Shown one piece after another: positions 41,541 through 49,011 of a stretch of DNA of 64,000 nucleotides. Source of the stretch: Alicycliphilus denitrificans_A (lineage in GTDB: Bacteria > Pseudomonadota > Gammaproteobacteria > Burkholderiales > Burkholderiaceae_C); NCBI RefSeq assembly GCF_044792555.1, contig NZ_CP126238.1, forward strand, positions 2,232,001 to 2,296,000, in the 5' to 3' direction. Positions within the stretch are counted from its first letter, which is position 1. Each line of letters starts with the position of its first letter. A program made the position numbers and the translations under genes. The notes beneath the pieces were generated by a model that was not told where the DNA came from, ran no database searches, and saw only the letters and a list, made by a program, of their open reading frames with translations.

Positions 41541-41858
41541 ATGGGCATGCCCATCAAACTGAGCGTCTTCGAAGCACTGACCGACGCTGGCGTCAAGCCA
41601 GAAAAGGCCCGTGCTGTCGAACGTGAGCTCGAAAATGCTATTCAGTCTGGTCAAGATGCTGTTCGCGCCGAGATGCGCGAACAACTGATGACCAAGGCCG
41701 ATGGCAGTGAGCTGAAAGCGCAGATCGCCACCGTGCGAACTGACATTGCAGCATTGGAGACTCGACTCAACGCCCGTCTCAACGACCAGCTGCGCTGGAT
41801 CATCACCACGCAAGTTGCGGTAGTCGGACTCGCCCTCGCGGCGATCAAGCTGCTGTAA
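41541..41858 (+). CDS. Small coiled-coil protein with C-terminal membrane anchor
   Basis: A 105-residue protein: a helical, charged region (ALTDAGVKPEKARAVERELE, AALETRLNARLNDQL) followed by one hydrophobic segment (WIITTQVAVVGLALAAIKLL) at the C-terminus. This is the DUF1640/CCDC90-like layout common in phages and mobile elements. GGGAGG precedes the ATG. Function is unknown. Likely located in the inner membrane with the coiled coil in the cytoplasm. Confidence 0.72.
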   Translation: MGMPIKLSVFEALTDAGVKPEKARAVERELENAIQSGQDAVRAEMREQLMTKADGSELKAQIATVRTDIAALETRLNARLNDQLRWIITTQVAVVGLALAAIKLL

Positions 41859-41879
41859 CTTCGCTTCTTTCTCACCCTC

Positions 41880-41895
41880 GGGGACCATCGTCCCC
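41880..41895 (+). promoter_or_regulatory. Leader hairpin before the gene at 41929
   Basis: GGGGAC-CATC-GTCCCC, followed by AGGGCCGGTTGTCCCCATT then TCTTGGAG and the ATG. The same layout as the other leaders of this block. Confidence 0.7.
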
Positions 41896-41928
41896 AGGGC
41901 CGGTTGTCCCCATTTCTTGGAGACAGCT

Positions 41929-42210
41929 ATGTCAATTCAAATCTTGCCCCGGTGGTCCGAAGCGCAGCGCATGGATATGCACGCCGCTTTCACCCAGTGG
42001 TTGATCGTCTGCGACGAGCAGGAGTATCAGCGGCTGATGGAACTGCGAGAAACGGTCGCCCCTGGTGATGTCTGCTCGATCATCAAACTGGTTCGCTCGT
42101 GCTACGCACGGCCGGATCTGCTTGCTGGCCTGCCGGCGCGCTTGGTGCAACTGATGCGAGCACGCTGTTTGCCGCTGCCTTTTGCTGACGCATCCGCTGC
42201 CGCAGGATAG
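41929..42210 (+). CDS. Small unknown protein
   Basis: A 93-residue protein, MSIQILPRWSEAQRMDMHAA and on, helical, with two cysteines (IVCDEQE and VRSCYARP). TTGGAG precedes the ATG at 41929. I do not recognise the family. An antisense frame covers its last 128 bases (see rejected items). The helical composition and size resemble the other small proteins in this block. Confidence 0.6.
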   Translation: MSIQILPRWSEAQRMDMHAAFTQWLIVCDEQEYQRLMELRETVAPGDVCSIIKLVRSCYARPDLLAGLPARLVQLMRARCLPLPFADASAAAG

Positions 42211-42350
42211 GTAGCGCATCGCGCGCATCGAGCTCTTCCAGGAGGTGGACCAGGTCCAACTTCTCGGCGGGGCTTCCTTCAACAAGTGTCAGTGTGGGGC
42301 GCGTATCGGTCATCCGAAAAGTGTCGCACGAATTCACCCTTCAACCTCAA

Positions 42351-42374
42351 CCCGGATGGGCCGTCCCATCCGGG
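42351..42374 (+). promoter_or_regulatory. Leader hairpin before the gene at 42412
   Basis: A 10-bp stem, CCCGGATGGG-CCGT-CCCATCCGGG, preceded by TTCAACCTCAA and followed by CCCAGGAG and the ATG. It is the most perfect of the leaders and is close to the one at 39105. Confidence 0.8.
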
Positions 42375-42411
42375 GGGCGCTCGTCCATTTCACCAGCCCA
42401 GGAGAAATGTC

Positions 42412-42648
42412 ATGAAGCAAGTTCAAATCCCCAGCGCATCCAATGGAACCGTTCAGTACGGGGCACTTGCCGCTGCGTGCGGTGAGCAATTGGAGATGCA
42501 GATTCTCAAAAGTGGTGGCGGCTACTACCTCGGGACCTATTCCGAGAACGGCCCTTTCACGCGCGAGTCTGTGCAATATTGGCCCACGCCAGAGAAGGCC
42601 CAAAAGGCTTGGGATGCTGGCCTCTGGACACAGCGCACGCATCTCTGA
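42412..42648 (+). CDS. Small unknown protein
   Basis: A 78-residue protein, MKQVQIPSASNGTVQYGALA and on, with a compact alpha-beta look (GGGYYLGTYSENGPFTRESV) and a final helix ending LWTQRTHL. AGGAG precedes the ATG at 42412, and a strong leader hairpin lies just upstream. Family unknown. It sits directly before the methylase-like gene, separated by a terminator-like leader. Confidence 0.65.
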   Translation: MKQVQIPSASNGTVQYGALAAACGEQLEMQILKSGGGYYLGTYSENGPFTRESVQYWPTPEKAQKAWDAGLWTQRTHL

Positions 42649-42689
42649 TTCATCCCATCCAGCAAGGCTCGCCCTTGCAATTTCCAACC

Positions 42690-42731
42690 AGCCAGCTTCC
42701 GGAATCATTCCGGGGCTGGCTTTCCTTTTTT
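42690..42731 (+). promoter_or_regulatory. Terminator-like leader before the methylase gene
   Basis: AGCCAGC (42690-42696) pairs with GCTGGCT (42715-42721), with an inner CCGGAAT-C-ATTCCGG stem, then TTCCTTTTTT and GGGAG. TTCCAACC precedes it. The T-run overlaps the start of the ribosome binding site of the ATG at 42743. Confidence 0.8.
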
Positions 42732-42742
42732 GGGAGCAGGCC

Positions 42743-43867
42743 ATGGCCCTGATCTTCGCGCGCCTGGCGCAAAACTATATCAAGGCCGGGTACTTCCCGA
42801 CCGATGAGGAAACCATATCCCGCATCGCCAACCTGGTGCGCATGCCCGATGCGGGCAGCGTGCGGATGCTGGACCCCTGCTGCGGCGAGGGCACGGCTCT
42901 GGCCGACGTGCGCCAACTGCTCACCGTTGCGCGTGGCGGGGCCGCCGCCGAGGCCTTCGGCATCGAGCTCGACCGAGAGCGTGCAAGGCACGCCAAGCAG
43001 ATCCTCGATCGCGTGATTCAGTCCGATGTGCACGATGTTGTCGTGAAGCCGCGAAGCATGGGCCTGCTGTTCCTGAACCCCCCATACGGCTACGGTGTCT
43101 CCGACCAGGCCGCGCAGCGGTCGCTGATCGACGACGCGGAGAAGGCCGAGCGTCTGGAACGAACGTTCCTGCGCAAGACCGTCCCCTACCTGGCCCACGG
43201 CGGCGTGCTGGTCTACATCGTTCCGCACTACGCGCTGGACGACGAGATCCGCGGCTACCTGGTGCGCAACTTCCAGAACCTGCGGGTCTTCATGGCTCCC
43301 GAGCGGCGCTTCAAACAGTGCATCGTGATCGGCACCCGCTGCCGGCCAACGCACGCTACCAAGGCTGCTCTGCAGCCCCTTGTGGACGCGCAGGCCTCGA
43401 AGGAGGGTGCGCCCATGATTCCTGACTCGTGGGAGCAGGAGCCCTACGTTATCCCGGCCCTGCAGGGCGATGTGGAGTTCGACTTCCACGCCGTGCAGAT
43501 CGATGAGGAGCAGTTGGTAGATGAGCTGGCCAGGTTCTCCCACAGCTTGCTGTGGGAAGGCCTGCAGGCGCACTTCGCCCAGGTGGCCGGAGCATGCCGG
43601 CCGCCGCTTCGTGACCTGACGCCGTGGCACCTTGCCTTGGCCCTGGCCGCTGGCCAGGTTACCGGAAAGATCACGGCGGACAACGGCCGCACCTTCCTGA
43701 TCAAGGGCGACACATACAAGCGCAAGGAGCGCAAGGTCAGCATCGAAGTGGACGAGAAGGGCAACGCTTCGCAGTCCATCGTGATGCTGGACCGCTTCGT
43801 TCCGGTCATCAACGCCATCGAGTTCACGCCCGATGTGCGCCTGGGGCAGATCGTCAAGATCGCCTGA
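42743..43867 (+). CDS. DNA adenine-methylase-like protein (NPPY motif)
   Basis: A 374-residue class I SAM-dependent enzyme. Motif I is DPCCGEGTAL at 44-53, the acidic SAM contact is in GIELDRER near 73-80, and the catalytic motif is NPPYGYG at 112-118, the signature of N6-adenine methylases. The C-terminal 200 residues are specific and may hold DNA recognition. I recognise the overall layout as that of the DUF6094-type methylases of integrating elements. No restriction endonuclease is next to it. It could protect the element, modify incoming DNA or serve regulation; its place between two SNF2 genes is notable. Confidence 0.82.
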   Translation: MALIFARLAQNYIKAGYFPTDEETISRIANLVRMPDAGSVRMLDPCCGEGTALADVRQLLTVARGGAAAEAFGIELDRERARHAKQILDRVIQSDVHDVVVKPRSMGLLFLNPPYGYGVSDQAAQRSLIDDAEKAERLERTFLRKTVPYLAHGGVLVYIVPHYALDDEIRGYLVRNFQNLRVFMAPERRFKQCIVIGTRCRPTHATKAALQPLVDAQASKEGAPMIPDSWEQEPYVIPALQGDVEFDFHAVQIDEEQLVDELARFSHSLLWEGLQAHFAQVAGACRPPLRDLTPWHLALALAAGQVTGKITADNGRTFLIKGDTYKRKERKVSIEVDEKGNASQSIVMLDRFVPVINAIEFTPDVRLGQIVKIA

Positions 43868-43881
43868 TTCTTACCAACCCA

Positions 43882-43900
43882 GTGGGGCACCGAGCCCCAC
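43882..43900 (+). promoter_or_regulatory. Leader hairpin before the gene at 43934
   Basis: GTGGGGC-ACCGA-GCCCCAC, preceded by TTACCAACCCA and followed by AAAGGAGG and the ATG. Confidence 0.72.
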
Positions 43901-43933
43901 GGGCCGGACGCCCTGAGTTCAAAGGAGGTGGCC

Positions 43934-44197
43934 ATGCCACAGCAACAGAAATTGAAAACCAATGTGGAGTTCATCACCGAGCTCATGGAGTATTCGCGCT
44001 TCGGCGGGATGGTCCAAGTCCTCGTGATACAGGCTCTGCGTGACGGGGTCGAGGAGATTGCCAACTACCCCCATCCTGAGCATTTCGACAACGGTCTTTT
44101 TGACGGCACGTACTGGCAAGCAATTGCCAAAGATGTAGCCCGCCAACTGACCGAGAAGTACGGTCCCTACAACCGCGTCAGGCCGGCAACGGACTGA
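43934..44197 (+). CDS. Small unknown protein
   Basis: An 87-residue protein, MPQQQKLKTNVEFITELMEY and on, with PYNRVRPATD at its end. AAAGGAGG lies 5 bases before the ATG, one of the strongest ribosome binding sites in the window. I recognise this type of small protein from PFGI-1-like elements (annotated there as plasmid-related or hypothetical) but know no function. No motif is visible. Confidence 0.65.
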   Translation: MPQQQKLKTNVEFITELMEYSRFGGMVQVLVIQALRDGVEEIANYPHPEHFDNGLFDGTYWQAIAKDVARQLTEKYGPYNRVRPATD

Positions 44198-44270
44198 CTA
44201 TCGCGTGCCCTGACCATTGACTCGGGCGCACCGTGCCAGGTCGGCCTGGTGCTCATTTTTCTTTCGCCCA

Positions 44271-44289
44271 CTGGGGACCGCCTCCCCAG
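44271..44289 (+). promoter_or_regulatory. Leader hairpin before the gene at 44323
   Basis: CTGGGGA-CCGCC-TCCCCAG, followed by GGAGGTTGTTCCTGTCTTT and AGAGACGACTC before the ATG. Just upstream, CCAGG-TCGG-CCTGG followed by TGCTCATTTTTCTTT looks like a terminator for the preceding gene. Confidence 0.7.
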
Positions 44290-44322
44290 GGAGGTTGTTC
44301 CTGTCTTTATGAGAGACGACTC

Positions 44323-44640
44323 ATGGATACCCAAACCCTCGCGCGGCCGCAGGCCGCTATCACCTACGACACGCCCCTGTTCCGCTTGGGGCGCTGCGTA
44401 GCCACGCTGGGCGTTGACAACCTGATCTGCAGGGGCGACGTGAACCCGCAAGAGCTGCTTCATCGTCACCAGTGTGGCGACTGGGGCGAGATGCCACCTG
44501 AGGATCTCGCCGTGAACAGGCGAGCTCTGCAGGATCGCAGCCGGCTCATGTCGGTCTACAAAGTCGGGGGCAAAACGATCTGGGTCATCACAGACGCAGA
44601 TTGGGCCGTCACCACCTTGCTGCTGCCCTCGGAATACTGA
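44323..44640 (+). CDS. Small unknown protein of ICE/plasmid type
   Basis: A 105-residue protein, MDTQTLARPQAAITYDTPLF and on, containing FRLGRCVATLGVDNL, HQCGDWGEMPPEDLAVNRRA and KVGGKTIWVITDADWAVTTL. I recognise this pattern from small proteins of conjugative elements and plasmids that are sometimes misnamed as restriction-modification subunits; no function is known to me. The start at 44323 is the ATG that begins the compact domain, with GAGAGACGACTC just upstream. Confidence 0.68.
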   Translation: MDTQTLARPQAAITYDTPLFRLGRCVATLGVDNLICRGDVNPQELLHRHQCGDWGEMPPEDLAVNRRALQDRSRLMSVYKVGGKTIWVITDADWAVTTLLLPSEY

Positions 44641-44660
44641 GGGGAACCTCTATAAAACCC

Positions 44661-44764
44661 AAACCGGCTACAGCCGGTTTTCCAGAGCAACCATGACGGT
44701 GGCTGAGGAAAACCGTTTGAACCATCCATAACGGTTTTAGGCGTGCTGAGCCTTGAAAGCACGC
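44661..44764 (+). promoter_or_regulatory. Three hairpins between small genes
   Basis: AAACCGGC-TACA-GCCGGTTT followed by T (44661-44681) is a plausible terminator. AAAACCGTT (44709-44717) and AACGGTTTT (44730-44738) form a 9-bp inverted repeat. GCGTGCT and AGCACGC (about 44741-44764) form a third. The CGGTTTT theme recurs at 61691-61724 upstream of the recombinase gene. Confidence 0.65.
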
Positions 44765-44796
44765 AGGGTCGAAAGACCAGGCATTCATTCCAACCA

Positions 44797-44823
44797 CCCC
44801 TGCGGGCATCGTCCCGCAAGGGG
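44797..44823 (+). promoter_or_regulatory. Leader hairpin before the gene at 44859
   Basis: CCCCTGCGGG-CATCGT-CCCGCAAGGGG (one bulged A), preceded by TTCCAACCA and followed by AAAGGAG and the ATG. Loop CATCGT also appears, shortened, in the leader at 41880. Confidence 0.75.
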
Positions 44824-44858
44824 CGGCGTTCGCTTTCTCAACATTAAAGGAGCGATCC

Positions 44859-45206
44859 ATGATCACACGCCATAGCCACAACGCCAGAGATGGACACCGG
44901 CTCGAAACCGAAATCGAACTGGGCGGCGCCCAGGTGCTTCGCATCAGCACCAGCAAGGCCATGGGCGGCAGCCTCGACACCCGGGGCTCGGTGCACCACG
45001 CCGCCGGCGGCTTCATGCGGCACACCCTGTATGAGGACTTCAGCAGTCGCCTGTTGAGCACCCGGCCGAAGCGAGTCACGCAGCAGGTCGTCATGGACCA
45101 GCACCGCGAGGTGCTGTCCCAGCTCGATGAAGTCAAGCTGGCCGTCGAAATGCACTACCAACAACGGGAACAGGCCAAGGCCGGCAAGGAGCCCATCCAT
45201 GCTTGA
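44859..45206 (+). CDS. Small unknown protein
   Basis: A 115-residue protein, MITRHSHNARDGHRLETEIE and on. The first half is beta-like (IELGGAQVLRISTSKAMGGS) and the second is a charged helix (REVLSQLDEVKLAVEMHYQQ). AAAGGAG precedes the ATG. Its stop overlaps the start of the next gene, ATGCTTGA, so the two are coupled. Family not recognised. Confidence 0.65.
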   Translation: MITRHSHNARDGHRLETEIELGGAQVLRISTSKAMGGSLDTRGSVHHAAGGFMRHTLYEDFSSRLLSTRPKRVTQQVVMDQHREVLSQLDEVKLAVEMHYQQREQAKAGKEPIHA

Positions 45207-45453
45207 CCTCGAAGTTGCCGCCCGCGGCGTCGTCAATACCTGGGAGCAGGGTAACCTGGCCCAGGCCGTGTGCTCGCTCGACCAGGCGCTACAGGACCAA
45301 GACAAATGGCGCCTGGAGCAAGCAGGGGCCATTGCCCAGGCGCGCGAGCTGTATGGCTGCGAGACCTGCGTGATTGACCCCTTGCCTTTGGTTGCCCCTT
45401 CAGAAGTGGGCACCTTTGTTGCGGCCTGGCTGTGGGTTCCCAACCCTCGCTGA
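45199..45453 (+). CDS. Small unknown protein, coupled to the preceding gene
   Basis: An 84-residue protein, MLDLEVAARGVVNTWEQGNL and on, helical (QAVCSLDQALQDQDKWRLEQ) with a hydrophobic end (EVGTFVAAWLWVPNPR). The ATG lies 5 bases before the TGA of the preceding gene, and the sequence AAGGAG upstream is inside that gene. Family unknown. Paired expression suggests the two small proteins act together. Confidence 0.62.
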   Translation: MLDLEVAARGVVNTWEQGNLAQAVCSLDQALQDQDKWRLEQAGAIAQARELYGCETCVIDPLPLVAPSEVGTFVAAWLWVPNPR

Positions 45454-45465
45454 TCCGTCTATCAA

Positions 45466-45492
45466 CCCTTGCGGGGCATGCCCCCGCAAGGG
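45466..45492 (+). promoter_or_regulatory. Leader hairpin before the gene at 45520
   Basis: An 11-bp perfect stem, CCCTTGCGGGG-CATGC-CCCCGCAAGGG, preceded by ATCAAC and followed by CTATTTCTGGAG and a TTG start. One of the strongest leaders of the set. Confidence 0.8.
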
Positions 45493-45519
45493 GCTGCTCC
45501 GCTATTTCTGGAGCATCTC

Positions 45520-46122
45520 TTGCAACCACCCTGCAGCCTCTACCGCATCGAGGGCTATGCCGACCTCTGGGTCGATGCCTGCCTGCGCAACGATGAAGGC
45601 GAGCTCATGTTCCTGTCGTTCTATGGCCGGGATGCCTCTGCCATGCAGTTCATCGCGGCGGCCGAGCTCGGCCACAAGGCGGATGCCGGCATCAGCAGGT
45701 TCACCCTGGTCAATGCCGCTGGCCAACGCCAGCTGGTCGATCTTGGATCGACGGATCGCCTGGCCAAGTTCAGCGGCCGGCTGCCGCGCCAGAACTTGTT
45801 TGGACCCATCAGCCACTTGTGGCTCTACGACAAGCGCCTGCGCTGCCTGGACAAGGCCAACCGCATCGGCTGGGTGCTGGCCGCCGGCGGCGACATCGAG
45901 GCGCGCGTGTGGGGCCTGGTCAAGGAGCTGGCCCCCATCGCACTCCTGGACGCCTGGCAGCGGCCGCTGCTGGACTGGTGCAGCGACAAGGGCGCCGTCC
46001 ACGAGCTGGGCCAGGGGCTTTATCCGCGAATCGGCAACCTGCGCGCGCTGCGCGTGAGCATCACCGACCACTTCATCCGGCACGTCAGTGCCGGCGTCCG
46101 CGAGCGTCAGCTCGTCGCCTGA
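45520..46122 (+). CDS. Unknown protein of ICE/plasmid type (TTG start)
   Basis: A 200-residue protein, MQPPCSLYRIEGYADLWVDA and on. It contains beta-rich FLSFYGRDASAMQFIAAAEL, GPISHLWLYDKRLRCLDKAN and the helical end LRALRVSITDHFIRHVSAGV. The TTG start at 45520 is chosen because it follows CTGGAG by the usual distance after the leader hairpin; an upstream ATG would read through the hairpin. I recognise similar proteins only as plasmid-related hypotheticals. No catalytic motif. Confidence 0.65.
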   Translation: MQPPCSLYRIEGYADLWVDACLRNDEGELMFLSFYGRDASAMQFIAAAELGHKADAGISRFTLVNAAGQRQLVDLGSTDRLAKFSGRLPRQNLFGPISHLWLYDKRLRCLDKANRIGWVLAAGGDIEARVWGLVKELAPIALLDAWQRPLLDWCSDKGAVHELGQGLYPRIGNLRALRVSITDHFIRHVSAGVRERQLVA

Positions 46123-46191
46123 TCCACAGGCCTGAACCCGACCCTGGCCCCTAGCCAGGCCTCGGGCTTCGCATTTCAACCACCCACCAGG

Positions 46192-46229
46192 GCGCACCGC
46201 CGATCTTCGGCTGTGCGCTCTTTTTATTG
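46192..46229 (+). promoter_or_regulatory. Terminator-like leader before the second SNF2 gene
   Basis: GCGCAC-C-GCCGA-TCT-TCGGC-T-GTGCGC, followed by TCTTTTTATTGGAG and the ATG at 46239. TTCAACC precedes it. A separate small stem, CCTGGC-CCCTA-GCCAGG, lies at about 46143-46159. Confidence 0.8.
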
Positions 46230-46238
46230 GAGCATCTC

Positions 46239-48626
46239 ATGGAAATTTTGGCGACCACCACACCCGTCCTGGAGCAGGACACTTCTACCACTTCACCTGT
46301 TGCAGCTTCAGATGCCGGCGGCCAGCTCGGCCAGATCGAGGGTGAGGACTTCCTGGCCGACATGATCAGCGAAACCATCCCGCTGGGCGAGTTCATCCGT
46401 GAATTTGGCCAGGGCCTGCTCGACCAGGTGCGTGCCCAGCACCCGCCTGTGTACATGCCTGAGCGCGATCACCAAACAAGCGTTTGGCGGGAACGCCAGC
46501 AGATCCTGCAGGGGCTCAAGCGCAAGCCGTTCGCGGCCCAAAGCGAAGCCGTGCAGGCCATCGTCAAGCTGCTGGCCGACCAGGGCGAGCCTGCGGCTGT
46601 GCTGAACGCCGAGATGGGCACTGGCAAGACCATGATGGCCATCTGCGTGTCGGTGCTGCTGCAGCGCTTGCAGCGGCGCAATCCCCGTACTTTGATCATC
46701 TCGCCGCCTCACCTGGTCTACAAGTGGCGGCGCGAGGTCTTGGAGACCGTGCCTGGAGCCCGTGTGTGGGTGCTCAACGGCCCGGACACGCTGCGCAAGC
46801 TGCTGTCGCTGCGCGCCCGCCTGGGCCTGCAGACCAGCCAGCCCGAGTTCTTCGTGCTGGGCCGCGTGCGCATGCGCATGGGGTTCCACTGGCGGCCGGC
46901 GTTCATCGAGCGCCGGCTCTTCATTGACGGCCAGGTGTTCTCGGCAGCGTGCTGCCCGTGCTGCATGCGACCGCTGGAATCGGAAAGCGAGGATGGCGAG
47001 ACGCTACCTGTGTCAGCCCTCGTGGCCAAGCAAGTCCTGGGCGACCGCCGGCGCAAGTGCGAGCACTGCAAATCGCCACTGTGGACCCTCATCCGCAGCG
47101 GCAAGCCGATCCAGTCCATGTACGACCTGGTGCTCGATGCCCTGCAGCAGCTACCCACCATCGGCCCTGTCTCGGCAAAGCGCCTTCTTGGCAGCTTTGG
47201 CGAGAAGACGCTGGCGGCGATGCTGGAGGACAACGTCTACGAGTTCGTGAACCTCATGGACGAAAACGGCGAGCTGGTGTTCAGTGACCGGCAGGCCAGG
47301 CGCATGGAGCGCAGCCTGGCCAGCTTTGAATTCTCGATTGGGCAGGGCGGCTATCAGCCTACCGAATTCATCAAACGCTATCTGCCCAAAGACTATTTTG
47401 GGCTGCTGGTGGTGGATGAAGGCCACGAGTACAAAAACGAGGGCTCGGCCCAGGGCCAGGCCATGGGCGTGCTGGCCAGCCAGTGCTCCAAGGTGCTGCT
47501 GCTGACCGGCACGCTCATGGGCGGCTACGCCGACGACCTGTTCCACCTGCTTTGGCGGATCAATCCGAAGGTGCTGATCGAGGACGGTTTCAAGCCGTCC
47601 AAGACCGGCTCAATGGCGGCCGCCACGATGGGCTTCATGCGCACGCATGGCGTGCTCAAGGACGTGTATAAGGAGTCGTCCTCGACCTCTCACCGCACGG
47701 CCAAGGGCAAGCAGCTCACGGTACGCACATCGAAGGCGCCTGGCTTCGGCCCGGTGGGCATCATCCGCTACGTTTTGCCGATCACGGTCTTTTTGAAACT
47801 GCGCGACATCGGGCAGAAGGTCTTGCCGGCATATGACGAGACCTTCCTGGACGTGCAGATGCGTGATGACCAGGCCGGCGCCTACCGCACCATGTCGATG
47901 ACGCTGGTGCAGATGCTCAAGCAGGCCCTGGCCATGAAAGACAGCACGCTCTTGGGCGTGGTGATGAACGTGCTGCTGGCCTGGCCGGAATGCGCGTTCC
48001 GCACCGAGACTGTCAGGCATCCGCGCACCAAGACACTGCTGCACCTGCAGCCGCCGGTGTTTGCGGAAACCGAGCTGATGCCCAAGGAGGCCAAGCTGAT
48101 CGAGCTGTGCGCGGACGAGAAGAAGTTGGGCCGCAAGGTGCTGGTCTACTCGATCTACTCAGGCACCCGCGACACCACGGCCCGGCTGCGCATGCTGCTG
48201 GAGGCCAGGGGGTTCAAAGTGGGCGTGCTGCGCGCCAGCGTGGATGCGTCTAAGCGTGAGGACTGGGTGGCCGATCAGGTCGAGCGTGGCGTCGAGGTGC
48301 TCATCACTAATCCTGAACTCGTGAAAACGGGCCTGGATTTGCTGGACTTCCCCACCATTGTCTTCATGCAGTCGGGCTTCAACGTTTACACGATGATGCA
48401 GGCCGCGAGGCGCTCTTGGCGCATCGGCCAAAAGCACGACGTGCGCGTGATCTTCCTGGGCTACGCTGGCACCAGCCAGATGGAGTGCTTGATGCTCATG
48501 GGTAAGAAGATCGCAGTGTCTCAATCGACCTCGGGCGACATGCCCGAGAGCGGGCTGGATGTCTTGAATGACAACGAAGGTGAGAGCATTGAAGTGGCCT
48601 TGGCCAGGGAGTTGCTCACAGCCTAA
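46239..48626 (+). CDS. SNF2-family helicase 2 with zinc-binding and helix-hairpin-helix inserts
   Basis: A 795-residue superfamily 2 ATPase. Walker A is AEMGTGKT at 124-131 and the Walker B/motif II is DEGH at 393-396, with motif III LLLTGTLMGG soon after. Between the two ATPase halves is a long insert: cysteines CCPCC (238-242) and CEHC (274-277) for zinc, then LPTIGPVSAKRLLGSF (305-320), which matches a helix-hairpin-helix DNA-binding motif. The C-terminal lobe ends with AARRSWRIGQKHDVRV (motif VI). The layout is that of the DEAD/DEAH proteins carried by PFGI-1-type elements. Role unknown; DNA processing or defence are both possible. Confidence 0.88.
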   Translation: MEILATTTPVLEQDTSTTSPVAASDAGGQLGQIEGEDFLADMISETIPLGEFIREFGQGLLDQVRAQHPPVYMPERDHQTSVWRERQQILQGLKRKPFAAQSEAVQAIVKLLADQGEPAAVLNAEMGTGKTMMAICVSVLLQRLQRRNPRTLIISPPHLVYKWRREVLETVPGARVWVLNGPDTLRKLLSLRARLGLQTSQPEFFVLGRVRMRMGFHWRPAFIERRLFIDGQVFSAACCPCCMRPLESESEDGETLPVSALVAKQVLGDRRRKCEHCKSPLWTLIRSGKPIQSMYDLVLDALQQLPTIGPVSAKRLLGSFGEKTLAAMLEDNVYEFVNLMDENGELVFSDRQARRMERSLASFEFSIGQGGYQPTEFIKRYLPKDYFGLLVVDEGHEYKNEGSAQGQAMGVLASQCSKVLLLTGTLMGGYADDLFHLLWRINPKVLIEDGFKPSKTGSMAAATMGFMRTHGVLKDVYKESSSTSHRTAKGKQLTVRTSKAPGFGPVGIIRYVLPITVFLKLRDIGQKVLPAYDETFLDVQMRDDQAGAYRTMSMTLVQMLKQALAMKDSTLLGVVMNVLLAWPECAFRTETVRHPRTKTLLHLQPPVFAETELMPKEAKLIELCADEKKLGRKVLVYSIYSGTRDTTARLRMLLEARGFKVGVLRASVDASKREDWVADQVERGVEVLITNPELVKTGLDLLDFPTIVFMQSGFNVYTMMQAARRSWRIGQKHDVRVIFLGYAGTSQMECLMLMGKKIAVSQSTSGDMPESGLDVLNDNEGESIEVALARELLTA

Positions 48627-49011
48627 GCCAGTTTCAACCTGCGGGTGCAAGTCCCTCCGCGAGTGGCAGGGGCGCCTCCGACAATGGAGGCGCCCGATGC
48701 CGATGGAGTAATGATATTTGACAATTCAAAAATATGAAATTTGCATGAAATGTTTTGAAAATAATGCAACTTGCACTTGAAAACAAAAAATGCATGTCCT
48801 GAAAATTTGAACCCAATCACGTTTTACCAAATGCTTTAAAACGACAAAGGCTGGTCTGCTTGGACGCGCTCTTACAGAGGCGCTCCATTTACAAGCTCAC
48901 AGCCGACGCCTGCAGAATTGGTTCTGATTGCTTCAGGAGGGTGAATGTCTATGACACTCCGAATATGGTGACTATCCTATCGGGGTGGCAATAGGTTTGG
49001 CAATGCACTGT
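48627..49011. other. Gap between convergent SNF2 and pilV genes
   Basis: No gene is supported in these 385 bases. The left part holds AGTTTCAACCTGCGGG and a perfect 10-bp hairpin, GGGCGCCTCC-GACAAT-GGAGGCGCCC (48670-48695), then GATGGAGTAATG, which opens a frame of only 8 codons (MIFDNSKI). This is the leader layout of the upstream block but without a gene. The hairpin may end SNF2 transcription although no T-run follows. The right part is AT-rich and contains GTGGCAATAGGTTTGG at 48984-48999. Confidence 0.6.

Noticed and set aside
42083..42313. Antisense gene starting MTDTRPTLTLVEGSPAEKLD
   Set aside because: It looks somewhat protein-like, but it overlaps the 3' end of the better supported plus-strand gene by 128 bases, runs against the whole block and has no clear ribosome binding site.
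42743..43867. Type I or II restriction-modification system
   Set aside because: Only a methylase-like protein is present. No endonuclease or specificity subunit lies next to it.
35230..48626. A DISARM defence locus
   Set aside because: A helicase and a methylase are present, but no DrmB (DUF1998), DrmC phospholipase-type protein or DrmA layout could be seen.
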